From contig JALSRK010000067.1 of the NCBI GenBank assembly GCA_026984795.1, positions 1 through 33,071 of the forward strand: 33,071 nucleotides of DNA, read 5' to 3'. The notes beneath the pieces are model-generated. The model saw only the letters and a list, made by a program, of their open reading frames with translations. It was not told the DNA's origin and ran no database searches. The stretch comes from Solibacteraceae bacterium (GTDB lineage: Bacteria; Acidobacteriota; Terriglobia; Bryobacterales; Bryobacteraceae). This document shows, piece by piece, positions 23,061 to 30,965 of the stretch (position 1 is the first letter of the stretch; the number at the start of each line of letters is the position of its first letter). The position numbers and the translations under genes are program-made.

Positions 23061-24019
23061 GGCGCGGACCTCCTGGCGGGCTCCGGTCCGGCGACGGTCT
23101 CGCCGCGCTTGGGCTGTTCCCGCAACTTCTTCAATCCGTCGAAGACCTCGTCCACCCGGATCCGCTCCAGACCTTGGGGCGAGTGGAACACCGCCGCCCG
23201 GGCCTTCCACGGCCCCCAGATCTCCGGATTCGACGGCCCGAACAGGACGCCAAGCGGAACTCCGAAGGCGGCGGCGACATGGGCCGGGCCGCTGTCGTTG
23301 CCCACGAAGAGCCTGGCGCCGGCGATCAGAGCGACCACGCGGCCCAGCGGCTCGCCGGCAAAGCGGCGAAACCCGGCGAACGGGCGGAGATCGTCGGAGG
23401 CGGCGCCGATGAAAACCGGCTCCAGCGCCCAATACCGGCGGAGGCGGCGGGCGAGCTCCAGGAAGTGGCTCGCCGGCCAGGTCTTCTCCGGGGCCGAAGC
23501 CGCCGGATGGATGACGGCATAACGGCCCTCGATTGGAGGCGGGCCGGCGGCGAGCCTGGCGCGGGGTATTTCGGTGCGGGGGACGCCGAGATAAAACATG
23601 GCCGAGGCGAGGTGCTCGGCGGTGTGCACGGTGCGCTCCTCGCCGAGGATCTCCTGGGCCCGGGGGATGCGGACGCTGTAGGCGCCGGAGCCGCGATGAT
23701 GAGCGAAGCCGGCGCGCTCGGCGGCGCGGGAGGCCAGCGTGAGGGCGATGCTCCGGGGGCCGCCATGGAAGTTGAGGGCGAGCGAGGGCTTCCAGCGCGC
23801 CACGGCTCCGAGGCGCGGCTCGACGATCGTATCTACGTCGGGATGGCCGTCGAAGACGGCAGCGAATCGGTTTTCGACCACCACGCCGGTCTCCAGATCG
23901 GGACGGAACCGCTTCAGCAACGCCAGCGCCGGCGTCATCAGCACACAGTCGCCGAGGGAGCGGAGCCGGATCACGAGCACCCGGGCGCCTCGCGGCAACT
24001 CTTGGAGCACGGGTTGCAT
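23057..24019 (-). CDS. Family 9 glycosyltransferase (heptosyltransferase-like)
   Basis: The 320-residue product begins VLVIRLRSLGDCVLMTPAL (about 14-32), the hallmark of the ADP-heptose:LPS heptosyltransferases (WaaF/WaaC/WaaQ). Other pieces are VIHPAASAPEKTWP (about 168-181), FVGNDSGPAHVAAAFGVPLGVLFGPSNP in the nucleotide-sugar domain, and a Pro/Arg-rich tail. It adds a sugar, probably heptose, to the LPS core at the cytoplasmic face. A GTG directly before the ATG (24022) is a possible start. It overlaps msbA by 4 nt, coupling core assembly with export. Confidence 0.87.
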   Translation of the reverse strand: MQPVLQELPRGARVLVIRLRSLGDCVLMTPALALLKRFRPDLETGVVVENRFAAVFDGHPDVDTIVEPRLGAVARWKPSLALNFHGGPRSIALTLASRAAERAGFAHHRGSGAYSVRIPRAQEILGEERTVHTAEHLASAMFYLGVPRTEIPRARLAAGPPPIEGRYAVIHPAASAPEKTWPASHFLELARRLRRYWALEPVFIGAASDDLRPFAGFRRFAGEPLGRVVALIAGARLFVGNDSGPAHVAAAFGVPLGVLFGPSNPEIWGPWKARAAVFHSPQGLERIRVDEVFDGLKKLREQPKRGETVAGPEPARRSAP

Positions 24020-24035
24020 CACGCCCCCGGAGATC

Positions 24036-24206
24036 TCATTCCTCCAGCCGGGCTTCTTCGATCAGCATTACGGGGATGTCGTCCCGGATCGGATAGACGT
24101 GCTTGCACTGGGTGCATTTGAGCGCCTTGTCGTCCTCTTTCAACTGGACGGGCGCCTTGCAGAGCGGACACACCAGCAGCTCCAGCAATTCCGTGCTGAC
24201 CGCCAT
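24036..24206 (-). CDS. Trm112/YcaR-family small zinc protein
   Basis: The 56-residue product starts at ATG 24206 and ends at TGA 24036. It carries LLVCPLCKAPVQL (C13 and C16) and LKCTQCKHVYPIRDDIPVML (C31 and C34), the complete zinc-knuckle and beta-hairpin pattern of the Trm112 family. In eukaryotes and archaea Trm112 activates methyltransferases; bacterial members are poorly studied and often lie among LPS genes, as here (16 nt before the glycosyltransferase ATG). It is too short for usual length cut-offs but has full family motifs. Confidence 0.88.
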   Translation of the reverse strand: MAVSTELLELLVCPLCKAPVQLKEDDKALKCTQCKHVYPIRDDIPVMLIEEARLEE

Positions 24207-24244
24207 ATCCGGAGTGTAGCAGAGCAGACCACCGGATTGAGGGG

Positions 24245-24907
24245 CTATTTCGCCGCCCCGTCCTCGCGGGCCTTCCGGATCACTTCGAGGTACTGCCGGG
24301 CGCGCTCGGTGAAGACCTCGTAGCGGCCCTCGTGGATGGTCTTGGCGTCCACGAGGCTGGCCCCGACAGCCACGGCGCAGGCTCCGGCTTTGAGGAACTC
24401 GCCGGCGGTCTCCAGGTTGACGCCCCCGGTGGGGATCATCTCGATCTGCGGGAACGGCGCCTTGAGGGCCTTGATGTACTTCGGGCCTCCAACGTTGCCG
24501 CAGGGGAAGATCTTGACGATGTCGGCGCCGTGCTCCCAGGCGGTGAGGACTTCGGTGGGCGTAAGGGCTCCGGGACAGACGACCTTGCCGTAACGTTTGG
24601 CCATTTCGATGGTGGCCAGCTTCAGGCTCGGGGTGACGAAGAACTCGGCGCCGGCCAGCATACAGATGCGGGCCGTTTCCGGGTCGAGCACCGTGCCCGC
24701 GCCGAGGACGATCTTGTCGCCGTACTGATCAGCGACCCTTTCGAGGGCCTTGACAGCCCCGGGGACGGTCATGGTGATCTCGGCGGCGCGGATGCCGCCT
24801 TCGTAGATGGCCTCGATGGTCCGCACGGCGCTCTCGGCGCTCTGAGTGCGGATGACGGGCACGATGCCCACGTCCTTGATAAAGGACAGGATCCTCTCTT
24901 TCGTCAT
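24245..24907 (-). CDS. eda: KDPG/KHG aldolase
   Basis: The 220-residue TIM-barrel enzyme splits 2-keto-3-deoxy-6-phosphogluconate to pyruvate and glyceraldehyde 3-phosphate, the last step of the Entner-Doudoroff route. Visible motifs: VPVIRTQSAESA (about 16-27), AAEITMTVPGA with catalytic Glu 43, LGAGTVLDPE, FFVTPS, GADIVKIFPCGNVGG with Schiff-base Lys 132, and MIPTGGVNLETAGEFLKAGA. Related KHG or galactonate (KDPGal) aldolases share these residues, so the exact sugar acid is not certain. It heads the minus-strand run, with a -10-like TAGAAT 9 nt before the ATG. A gluconate permease lies 4.5 kb away with the same promoter decamer. Confidence 0.92.
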   Translation of the reverse strand: MTKERILSFIKDVGIVPVIRTQSAESAVRTIEAIYEGGIRAAEITMTVPGAVKALERVADQYGDKIVLGAGTVLDPETARICMLAGAEFFVTPSLKLATIEMAKRYGKVVCPGALTPTEVLTAWEHGADIVKIFPCGNVGGPKYIKALKAPFPQIEMIPTGGVNLETAGEFLKAGACAVAVGASLVDAKTIHEGRYEVFTERARQYLEVIRKAREDGAAK

Positions 24908-24924
24908 GGCCTATCCATTCTATC
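24908..24924 (-). promoter_or_regulatory. -10-like decamer before eda
   Basis: Read on the minus strand, GATAGAATGG occupies 24924-24915 and its TAGAAT ends 9 nt before the eda ATG. The identical decamer at identical distance precedes gntP at 29371-29380. There is no Shine-Dalgarno in the interval, so the eda transcript is probably leaderless or nearly so. Confidence 0.45.
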
Positions 24925-25017
24925 AGCGGGGCCGGGGCAGGCCTGGGCGATACGGCCGGGCGGAATTCCGCGAAACCGGCGCCGGGTGCCGATAAGGGGA
25001 AAGCGAGGGAGAGGAGC

Positions 25018-26040
25018 ATGATATCCCTGCGGCGGTCGGTATCGGAGCTGGAGCGTCTGGAGGCGCTGGAGCTGGCTTCCCGCGACGGCTTCCGGAGTGC
25101 GGTGGGAGCGAGCGGGCGTTACGCAATCGAGCTGGAGCGGCGGCAGACCGAGCAGTTCCGCAAACATTTGGAGCAGTTGGCCCGGCGGGTGGGGGCGGCG
25201 GATACGCCGGAGGAGCTGGCCCGGGTGAAGACGGAGTTCCTGGCGGCGCTGGCCGACCAGGCCGAGCGGGCGGCCCGGTTCATCGAGGCGCTGCAGAAGA
25301 AGGTGGCCGGCTCGGCGACCACACTGTCGAGGCTGGCCGACGAGGCGCAGGCCGGGGTCGGCGAAGACCGGTCGCTGCAGCTCGGGCTGGGGCGGCTACA
25401 CTCGATCGCCCAGGACCCGGACGTGACCCGGGCATGCCCGGAACTCACCGAAGCGGTGGCCTCCGTGGAGGCCAGCGTCGAACGATTGCGGGAGCAGACG
25501 CGGACGATGATCGCGCGACTGCGAACGGAGGTGGCTTCTCTCCGGACAGCGCTCGAAAGCGCTCGGGAAGAGGCGATGCGGGACCCCGTTTCGGGCCTAT
25601 TGAACCGCAACGCGGTGCTGAAGCTCATCCGGGAACGTTTGAGCGAGGGCCAGACGTTCAGCATGCTGCTGTTATGGATCAGTAACTTGGAGTACATTCA
25701 CCACCGCTACGGGCTAAGGTGCCGGGACGACTTCATCACCCAGTTGGCCGACCGGCTGCGGAGCCTTGCCGGAGAAGACGCCGCCGTGGGCCGCTGGGGC
25801 GAAGACCGTTTCGCTGTGATCGTCCGCCGCCCGAAACCGGAAGCGATGTGGCTGTCAGAGACCCTGCTGGAGAAGTTCAGTTCCCCGTTCCTGATCGACC
25901 ATCAAGGCCTGGTGCGCGAAGTCACGGCCCAGATCAAGACCGGGGTGATCGAAGCGTCACCGGGAACCACCGAGGCCAAACTGCTGGCTGACGCCGACAA
26001 GCTGTCGCTGGCGCTGGGAGCGATGCCGGGCGAACCGTAA
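25018..26040 (+). CDS. Coiled-coil protein with degenerate GGDEF domain
   Basis: The 340-residue product has about 190 residues of charged helix with heptad spacing (probable coiled coil), then a GGDEF-like domain at about 190-335 beginning MRDPVSGLLNRNAVLKLI. The signature is GEDRF (in GRWGEDRFAVI) instead of GGDEF, and the metal-binding Asp of the DID motif is replaced (WISNLEY), so it should not make cyclic di-GMP. Such domains may bind GTP or c-di-GMP or act as scaffold. No membrane span or sensory domain is apparent. A ribosome site GAGAGGAG precedes the ATG. It is divergent from eda, with 110 bp between starts. Confidence 0.8.
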   Translation: MISLRRSVSELERLEALELASRDGFRSAVGASGRYAIELERRQTEQFRKHLEQLARRVGAADTPEELARVKTEFLAALADQAERAARFIEALQKKVAGSATTLSRLADEAQAGVGEDRSLQLGLGRLHSIAQDPDVTRACPELTEAVASVEASVERLREQTRTMIARLRTEVASLRTALESAREEAMRDPVSGLLNRNAVLKLIRERLSEGQTFSMLLLWISNLEYIHHRYGLRCRDDFITQLADRLRSLAGEDAAVGRWGEDRFAVIVRRPKPEAMWLSETLLEKFSSPFLIDHQGLVREVTAQIKTGVIEASPGTTEAKLLADADKLSLALGAMPGEP

Positions 26041-26143
26041 GCGCACGCCCGGTCCGGATTACGGCCTGGGGAACAGGACCGGTGGCGAAGCATCGAACCG
26101 CCTCGGGTCTTCCGGCGACTCCATGAATCGGGAGGGTGGACGG

Positions 26144-26299
26144 ATGGCAAGACGAAGCAGGTCCTCGCCGGAGGTCTGGGAGCGGGTGGTCCGGCGGGCG
26201 AAGGGAAGCCACGGGGAGCATCCCTCTGGGTGGGCCGCGTTCTGGCCGGGGGCGGGGAAGCCCGGCTGCGGGCCGCCGGCGGAGTTCGGGGCGATCTAG
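26144..26299 (+). pseudogene. Decayed IS3-family orfA N-terminus
   Basis: This 51-codon frame begins MARRSRSSPEVWERVVRR and contains GEHPSGWAA. It aligns without gaps with the usual IS3 OrfA start (M-A-R-R-x-x-x-S/T-P-E-x-x-E-R-A/V-V-R, then G-E-H-P-S-x-W-A-A). After that the helix-turn-helix degenerates (PCGPPAEFGAI-like in place of GCTxETLRxW) and a stop comes at 26297. A good GGAGGG stands before the ATG. No orfB, terminal inverted repeats or target duplication are visible, so this is an old fragment. The rest of 26041-26511 shows no other gene. Confidence 0.6.
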
Positions 26300-26472
26300 A
26301 ACCAAACCCGCGGCGCCTCCGAGAAGGAGGCCTGCGTCACGGAATTCAGTCTCCAGGAAACCCGGGGCGGTTCAATCTTGCACGCCACAAGACTCGTGCG
26401 GGCGGAGCGCGAAGCGTTTTGATACACTTGACAAGGAACCCGCCCGCGTCCGAGTACGTCCCTAGCAGTTGG

Positions 26473-26485
26473 TATACTGTGAAGT
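26473..26485 (+). promoter_or_regulatory. Putative -10 for the NHL/TIGR03437 protein gene
   Basis: TATACT at 26473-26478, preceded by TTGG, lies 33 nt before ATG 26512 and gives a leader of about 27 nt. No convincing -35 hexamer stands 17 nt upstream. Between the IS3 fragment and this element (26300-26472) I see no gene. Confidence 0.35.
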
Positions 26486-26511
26486 TTCGGTGGGCTGACC
26501 CTGTTCCCGTC

Positions 26512-29289
26512 ATGAGACTCATCGCTGTTTTCCTGCTGCTCGGCGGGACGCTGGCAGCGGAGATCAATTTCCTAACCGGCCAGGCCGCACGGCTGGTGAT
26601 CGGCCAGCGGACCTTTACGAGCCAGACGCCAGGCGTTTCGAAACGCCTGCTGGGAGGCGTAGGGGGCGTAGCCTACGCCAACGACATGCTCTTCGTGGCG
26701 GACGCCAACCGGCTGAACGCGGGGCCTCTGAACCACCGGGTGTTGATCTTCAAAGACATCTCAAAGAAGTGGCCCGGACCGCTCGACGAGATTCCGCAGG
26801 ATGACCGCTGCCCGGTCTGTGTCGGGGAGGCGGACGTGGTCCTCGGCCAAAAAGACTTCACCAGCAGCGAAGAGGTGGTACCCCCCGCAGCCGACACGCT
26901 GAGGCGGCCGCTGGGAGTGGCCAGCGACGGCATCCGGCTGGCGGTAGCCGACACCGACAACAACCGGATCCTCATCTGGAACTCGATCCCGACGGTAAAC
27001 GGCCAGCCGGCCGACATCGTACTCGGGCAAAAGGACTTTACGGGCAACGAGTCCAACGGGTTCAACCCCCGCAAGGACAGTTTGAAAGGGCCGCAAGGCG
27101 TCTGGTGGCAGGACGGCAACCTCTGGGTGGCCGACACGGGCAACAACCGCGTGCTGATGTGGCGGAACCCAACACAGAACGGCCAACCGGCGGACCTGGT
27201 GCTGGGGGCGCCGGACTTCACCACCTTCGTCCAGCCCGACCTCACCCAGGAGAACCCGAAAGCCAGCGCCAAGACATTGCTGACGCCGACCTCGGTCACG
27301 AGCGACGGCCAGCGTCTCTACGTGAGCGACCTCGGCCACAACCGGGTCCTGATCTGGAATACGATCCCCACCCAAAACGGCCAGCCGGCCGACGTGGTGA
27401 TCGGACAGCCTGACATGGAAGCGCGGCTGTCGAACAATTCGAAGGCGCTGTGCGAGCCGACGGGCACCGACGCAAACGGCAACCCTACTTATCCCCGGCG
27501 CTGCGCCGCGACGCTCGAGTTTCCGCGTTTTGCGATCTCCGACGGGCAGAGACTCTTCATCGCCGACGGCGGGAACGACCGCATTCTCGTGTTCAACGAG
27601 ATTCCCACCGAGAACGGGGCCAAGGCCGATGCCGTGATCGGACAGATCACCGAATTCGTCAACAACACTTCCGACGGCGCCTTTCCGGACGACATCGCCG
27701 CCGCCGGCACCATCCGGACCCCCACCTCGCTCGCCTGGGACGGCCTCAATCTGTACGTGACCGACCCCTTCAATCGCCGGGTGCTCGTGTTCACGATGGC
27801 CGAGAACCGGGTGGCCTACACCGGGTTGCGCAACGCAGCCAGCTTCGAGGTGTTCGCCGTGGGCCGCGTGACGCTGTCCGGCCAGCCGGCCAAGGACGAC
27901 GAGGTCACGCTGACCATCGAGAAAGGGGTGGTCAGTGAAGAGGAGCGAAGCTACACCTACAAGGTGACGGAAGACGACAAGATCACGGACATCGTCAACG
28001 CCCTCTCCCAAATCATCAACGACGCGAACGATCCCGATGTGCTGGCAGTACCGAACCCGGCCTTCTCGAGCATCGTGCTCACGGCGAAGGTGGCCGGGGA
28101 AGCGGGCAACGACATCGAGTACAAGGCGAGCACGTCAGACGGCTCCAAGATCACCGTCGATACCGCGGGGCCGAAACTGAAAGGCGGGGAAGAGGCGTCG
28201 AAGATCGCCCCCTACAGCATCGTCACGATCGTCGGGCAGGACCTGGCGGACGAGACGGCGGCCGCCGACATGGACCAGGAGAAGCTGCCCACCGAACTGG
28301 GCGGCGTCCAGGTGTACATCGACGGCCTCCGCGCACCCCTTTATTACGTGTCGCCGACGCAGATCAACGCGCAAATGCCGGTGGAGGTCTTCGACACGAA
28401 GAACGTGAGCGCCTACGTGCGCACGGTGCACAAGGACGGCCGGGTGGTGGCCAGCAACGCGATTCCGGTGCCGATCATCCAGTTCAACCCCGGCATCTTC
28501 GCCGCTGAAGGCGTGGATCCCAGGCCGGCCGTCGCCTTCCATTCCAGCAGCCGCGCCATGGGCGTGATCTCGGTAGACGGGACGGCGAAGGCTGGGGACA
28601 AGGCGACCGTGATCATCGAAGGGCGCCGGTACACCTACGAGATCACCAAGGAAGACGAAGAAGCCGGCGAATGTCCGCAGGGACAAGACACCTGCCGGGA
28701 GAAGCTGGACATTCAGCAGCGGCGCGTGCGGGACGCCTTGATCCAGATGATCAACAGCCAGGATCCCCGCGTCGAAGCAGTTCCGTCCACGCAGTTTGCC
28801 CGCATCCGCCTCTTCGCCAAGGTGGAGGGGCCGGAAGGAAACGGGATCCCGTACAGCACCGAGGTCAGTGACGGCGCGAACATCATCCTGACGCCGACGA
28901 CGACCGCCCTCTGCTGCGCCAACGTGGCCGGCGCCCGCGTTACCGAGGCGAACCCGGCCTTGCCGGGCGAGGTGATCTATGTCTGGGCGACGGGGCTTGG
29001 CCTGATCAGTCCCGAGGCGGAGAAGAAGTTTCAGATCACTGGGGTCAAGTTCCGCGGTACCGGGCTGCACAAGCCGGTGGAGTTTGTCTCTTCGCTCGCC
29101 GGCGGGCGGACGGCCAACGTGCTGCACTGCGGCATCGAGCCGGGTACATTCGGACTCTACCGGTGCGACCTCCAATTGAATCAGGGTCTGCCCACCAACC
29201 CCCTCACTCCGCTGACGATCGCCCAGGGCTTCCAGGTGAGTAATATCGTCACGATCCCCGTCTTCGACCCCACCCCGGAGGAGCGCTGA
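26512..29289 (+). CDS. Secreted NHL-propeller protein with interrupted TIGR03437-like domain
   Basis: The 925-residue product has a signal peptide (MRLIAVFLLLGGTLAAE). Residues about 20-430 are NHL-like propeller repeats, each with a phrase like RLYVSDLGHNRVLIWNTIPT, then NGQPADVVIGQ-type strands (four clear copies). A TIGR03437-like C-terminal domain follows but is split: NAASFEVFA at about 440, a first insert (about 450-548), IAPYSIVTIVGQDLAD with LYYVSPTQINAQMPVEVF (about 565-620) and GIFAAEGVDPRPAVAF (about 660), a second insert (about 684-796), and then ALPGEVIYVWATGLGLISPE to the end. The two inserts resemble each other. Proteins with this end domain are an expanded family in Solibacter relatives; their function is unknown, but surface or extracellular binding is likely. 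A start at ATG 26512 was chosen because it gives the signal peptide. Confidence 0.82.
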   Translation: MRLIAVFLLLGGTLAAEINFLTGQAARLVIGQRTFTSQTPGVSKRLLGGVGGVAYANDMLFVADANRLNAGPLNHRVLIFKDISKKWPGPLDEIPQDDRCPVCVGEADVVLGQKDFTSSEEVVPPAADTLRRPLGVASDGIRLAVADTDNNRILIWNSIPTVNGQPADIVLGQKDFTGNESNGFNPRKDSLKGPQGVWWQDGNLWVADTGNNRVLMWRNPTQNGQPADLVLGAPDFTTFVQPDLTQENPKASAKTLLTPTSVTSDGQRLYVSDLGHNRVLIWNTIPTQNGQPADVVIGQPDMEARLSNNSKALCEPTGTDANGNPTYPRRCAATLEFPRFAISDGQRLFIADGGNDRILVFNEIPTENGAKADAVIGQITEFVNNTSDGAFPDDIAAAGTIRTPTSLAWDGLNLYVTDPFNRRVLVFTMAENRVAYTGLRNAASFEVFAVGRVTLSGQPAKDDEVTLTIEKGVVSEEERSYTYKVTEDDKITDIVNALSQIINDANDPDVLAVPNPAFSSIVLTAKVAGEAGNDIEYKASTSDGSKITVDTAGPKLKGGEEASKIAPYSIVTIVGQDLADETAAADMDQEKLPTELGGVQVYIDGLRAPLYYVSPTQINAQMPVEVFDTKNVSAYVRTVHKDGRVVASNAIPVPIIQFNPGIFAAEGVDPRPAVAFHSSSRAMGVISVDGTAKAGDKATVIIEGRRYTYEITKEDEEAGECPQGQDTCREKLDIQQRRVRDALIQMINSQDPRVEAVPSTQFARIRLFAKVEGPEGNGIPYSTEVSDGANIILTPTTTALCCANVAGARVTEANPALPGEVIYVWATGLGLISPEAEKKFQITGVKFRGTGLHKPVEFVSSLAGGRTANVLHCGIEPGTFGLYRCDLQLNQGLPTNPLTPLTIAQGFQVSNIVTIPVFDPTPEER

Positions 29290-29299
29290 CGCTCCGGGG
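29273..29299 (+). terminator. GC-rich hairpin across the stop codon of the large surface protein gene
   Basis: CCCCGGAG (29273-29280) pairs with CTCCGGGG (29292-29299), with an alternative inner stem GGAGCG/CGCTCC. No T-run follows. It may stop transcription with Rho or protect the mRNA 3' end. Confidence 0.4.
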
Positions 29300-29370
29300 A
29301 CCGCTCGGGCGACACCCCGCATAAGAGGGGCTTCCCCGGCCTGGGGGGCTCCCGGCACGGAAGGGCCTTG

Positions 29371-29387
29371 GATAGAATGGCCCGCAT
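29371..29387 (+). promoter_or_regulatory. -10-like decamer before gntP
   Basis: GATAGAATGG at 29371-29380 contains TAGAAT ending 9 nt before ATG 29388, with no ribosome site between. It repeats the element before eda on the other strand with the same spacing. Confidence 0.45.
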
Positions 29388-30731
29388 ATGGCCGCCGACG
29401 GAACCACCCTGATCCTGCTGACCCTGGCCAGCGTGGCCCTCCTGCTGGGGCTGATTCTCATCGTACGAATGCACGCCTTCGTGGCGCTGCTGGCGGCGAG
29501 CATCATGCTGGGACTCACCGCAGGCATGGAGCCGGTGAAGGTGGCCGAGGCGATCAAGTCCGGCATGGGCGACGCCCTCGGAAAGATCGCCATCATCCTG
29601 GCGCTCGGGGCGATGATCGGGCGTTTCGTCGAGTACTCCGGCGGGGGGAGGGTGCTGGCGAACTGGTTTCTGGGCAAGTTCGGCAAGGACCGCGCTTCGT
29701 GGGCGGTACTGACGGCGGCCTTCGTCATCGGCCTGCCGATCTTCTTCGACGTGGCCTTCATCATCCTGGCGCCGGTGATCTGGAATCTGGCGCGGGAATC
29801 GAAGAAGTCGATCCTTTTCTTCGGGCTGCCGATCGCCGCGGCGTTGACGGTGACCCACGCGCTGGTGCCGCCCCATCCGGCGCCCGCGGCTGCCGCCGCC
29901 ACTTTGGGCGCCGACTTGGGCAAAACGATCGTCTACGGAATCCTCGTTTCGATCCCGATGGCTGTCGCCGGGGGGATCTTCTACGGAACCCGTATCGCGC
30001 GGCACATTTTCGTCCCTGTGCCGGCCATCGCCGAAACTCTGGCTTCGACAGACGACAAGACCGAGGCGCCGCCGCCGCAGGTGAGGCTGGTCGTCACCGT
30101 TCTGCTGCTCCCTATCGCCCTGATCTTCGCCGGTACGGCCGCCCAAATGGCCGATCTCCCGGGCAAAGGCTATCTGCTGTTCCTCGGCGATCCAGTGATC
30201 GCGCTGGCCGTTTCGCTGCTGCTGGCCGTCCTGTCGATGGGCTTCGGGCGGGGCCTGAGCCGGGACCGGGTCACAAGCATGGCGACGGAGGCCCTGGGGC
30301 CGATCTGCTCGCTGCTGTTGATTACCGGGGCCGGCGGCTCGTTCAAGCAGGTGATCAACGACTGCGGGGTGGGGCCTTACGCCGGCAACCTGCTGGCGGC
30401 GTCCGGCATCCCGCCGCTCGTCGTCGCCTATCTGATCGCCGCCTTGTTGCGCATTGCGCAGGGCTCGGCAACGGTGGCCATCATCACCGCCGCGGGAATC
30501 CTTGCGCCGATCGTCCAGAACATTCCGGGCTATACTCCGGAGATGCTGGTGCTGGCCATCGCTTGCGGTGGAACGATGCTCTCCCACGTGAACGATTCGG
30601 GCTTCTGGATCGTGAACCAGTACCTCGGCCTGACGGTTCCGCAGACGCTCGCCAGCTGGTCCGTGATGAAGATCATCGTCTCCCTCGTCGGCTTCGCCGT
30701 GGTGATGGCGGCGCAGGCGGTGTGGTTCTGA
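29388..30731 (+). CDS. GntP-family gluconate permease
   Basis: The 447-residue membrane protein has about 12-13 hydrophobic segments. Family motifs include GLTAGMEPVKVAEAIKSGMGDALG (residues about 41-64), IGLPIFFDVAFIILAPV (about 112-128), THALVPPHPAP, GRGLSRDR, GAGGSFKQVI and the C-terminal RIAQGSATVAIITAAGI and CGGTMLSHVNDSGFW. GntP proteins import gluconate or related sugar acids with protons. The KDPG aldolase gene, which would act on the product after phosphorylation and dehydration, lies 4.5 kb away and shares a promoter decamer. Kinase and dehydratase genes are not in the window. Confidence 0.9.
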   Translation: MAADGTTLILLTLASVALLLGLILIVRMHAFVALLAASIMLGLTAGMEPVKVAEAIKSGMGDALGKIAIILALGAMIGRFVEYSGGGRVLANWFLGKFGKDRASWAVLTAAFVIGLPIFFDVAFIILAPVIWNLARESKKSILFFGLPIAAALTVTHALVPPHPAPAAAAATLGADLGKTIVYGILVSIPMAVAGGIFYGTRIARHIFVPVPAIAETLASTDDKTEAPPPQVRLVVTVLLLPIALIFAGTAAQMADLPGKGYLLFLGDPVIALAVSLLLAVLSMGFGRGLSRDRVTSMATEALGPICSLLLITGAGGSFKQVINDCGVGPYAGNLLAASGIPPLVVAYLIAALLRIAQGSATVAIITAAGILAPIVQNIPGYTPEMLVLAIACGGTMLSHVNDSGFWIVNQYLGLTVPQTLASWSVMKIIVSLVGFAVVMAAQAVWF

Positions 30732-30827
30732 CATCCGGCGGCCGAAGACCCGTCCTGCCCTGACCGCCGCCGGCCCCAGATGCGGGGAACCAGCTTCAGG
30801 GCGAACCATGGTCCGACGGCCGCGGCA

Positions 30828-30843
30828 GTCAGGATGGCCTGAC
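30828..30843 (-). terminator. Hairpin downstream of tRNA-Leu
   Basis: GTCAGG (30828-30833) pairs perfectly with CCTGAC (30838-30843) across a 4-nt loop, 13 nt past the tRNA 3' end on the minus strand. No T-run follows. The other part of the 125-bp gap to gntP holds nothing recognisable. Confidence 0.35.
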
Positions 30844-30856
30844 AAGAGGGGAGAGG

Positions 30857-30943
30857 TGGTGCGGATGAGAGGACTCGAACCTCCACGGGGAATACCCCAC
30901 AACGACCTCAACGTTGCGCGTCTGCCAGTTCCGCCACATCCGC
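30857..30943 (-). tRNA. tRNA-Leu (anticodon GAG)
   Basis: Read on the minus strand, the 87-nt molecule folds as a class II tRNA: acceptor GCGGATG/CATCCGC, a D-arm with GGCGGAACTGGCAGACGC, anticodon stem CAACG/CGTTG with loop TTGAGGT (anticodon GAG, reading CUC and CUU), a long variable arm TGGGGTATTCCCCG, T-loop TTCGAGT, discriminator A and an encoded CCA. It lies 22 bp downstream of secG, the same order as secG-leuU in E. coli, and is probably transcribed from the secG promoter. Confidence 0.95.
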
Positions 30944-30965
30944 ACACTGGCCCGCCAGGGCGGCC

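Noticed and set aside
21231-23522. A very long open frame (763 codons) on the + strand opposite msbA
   Set aside because: It is antisense to a clear ABC exporter, has low-complexity Gly/Asp/Glu/Ala-rich content and no domain. Long antisense frames are expected at this GC content.
26428-26456. TTGACA at 26428-26433 as -35 of the surface protein gene
   Set aside because: The only good -10 (26473) is about 40 nt downstream and nothing TATAAT-like lies 16-18 nt away.
29181-30947. A 588-codon open frame on the minus strand opposite gntP
   Set aside because: It is made of Arg/Asp/His/Gln-rich sequence with no fold signature, runs through the tRNA region, and is antisense to a strongly supported permease.
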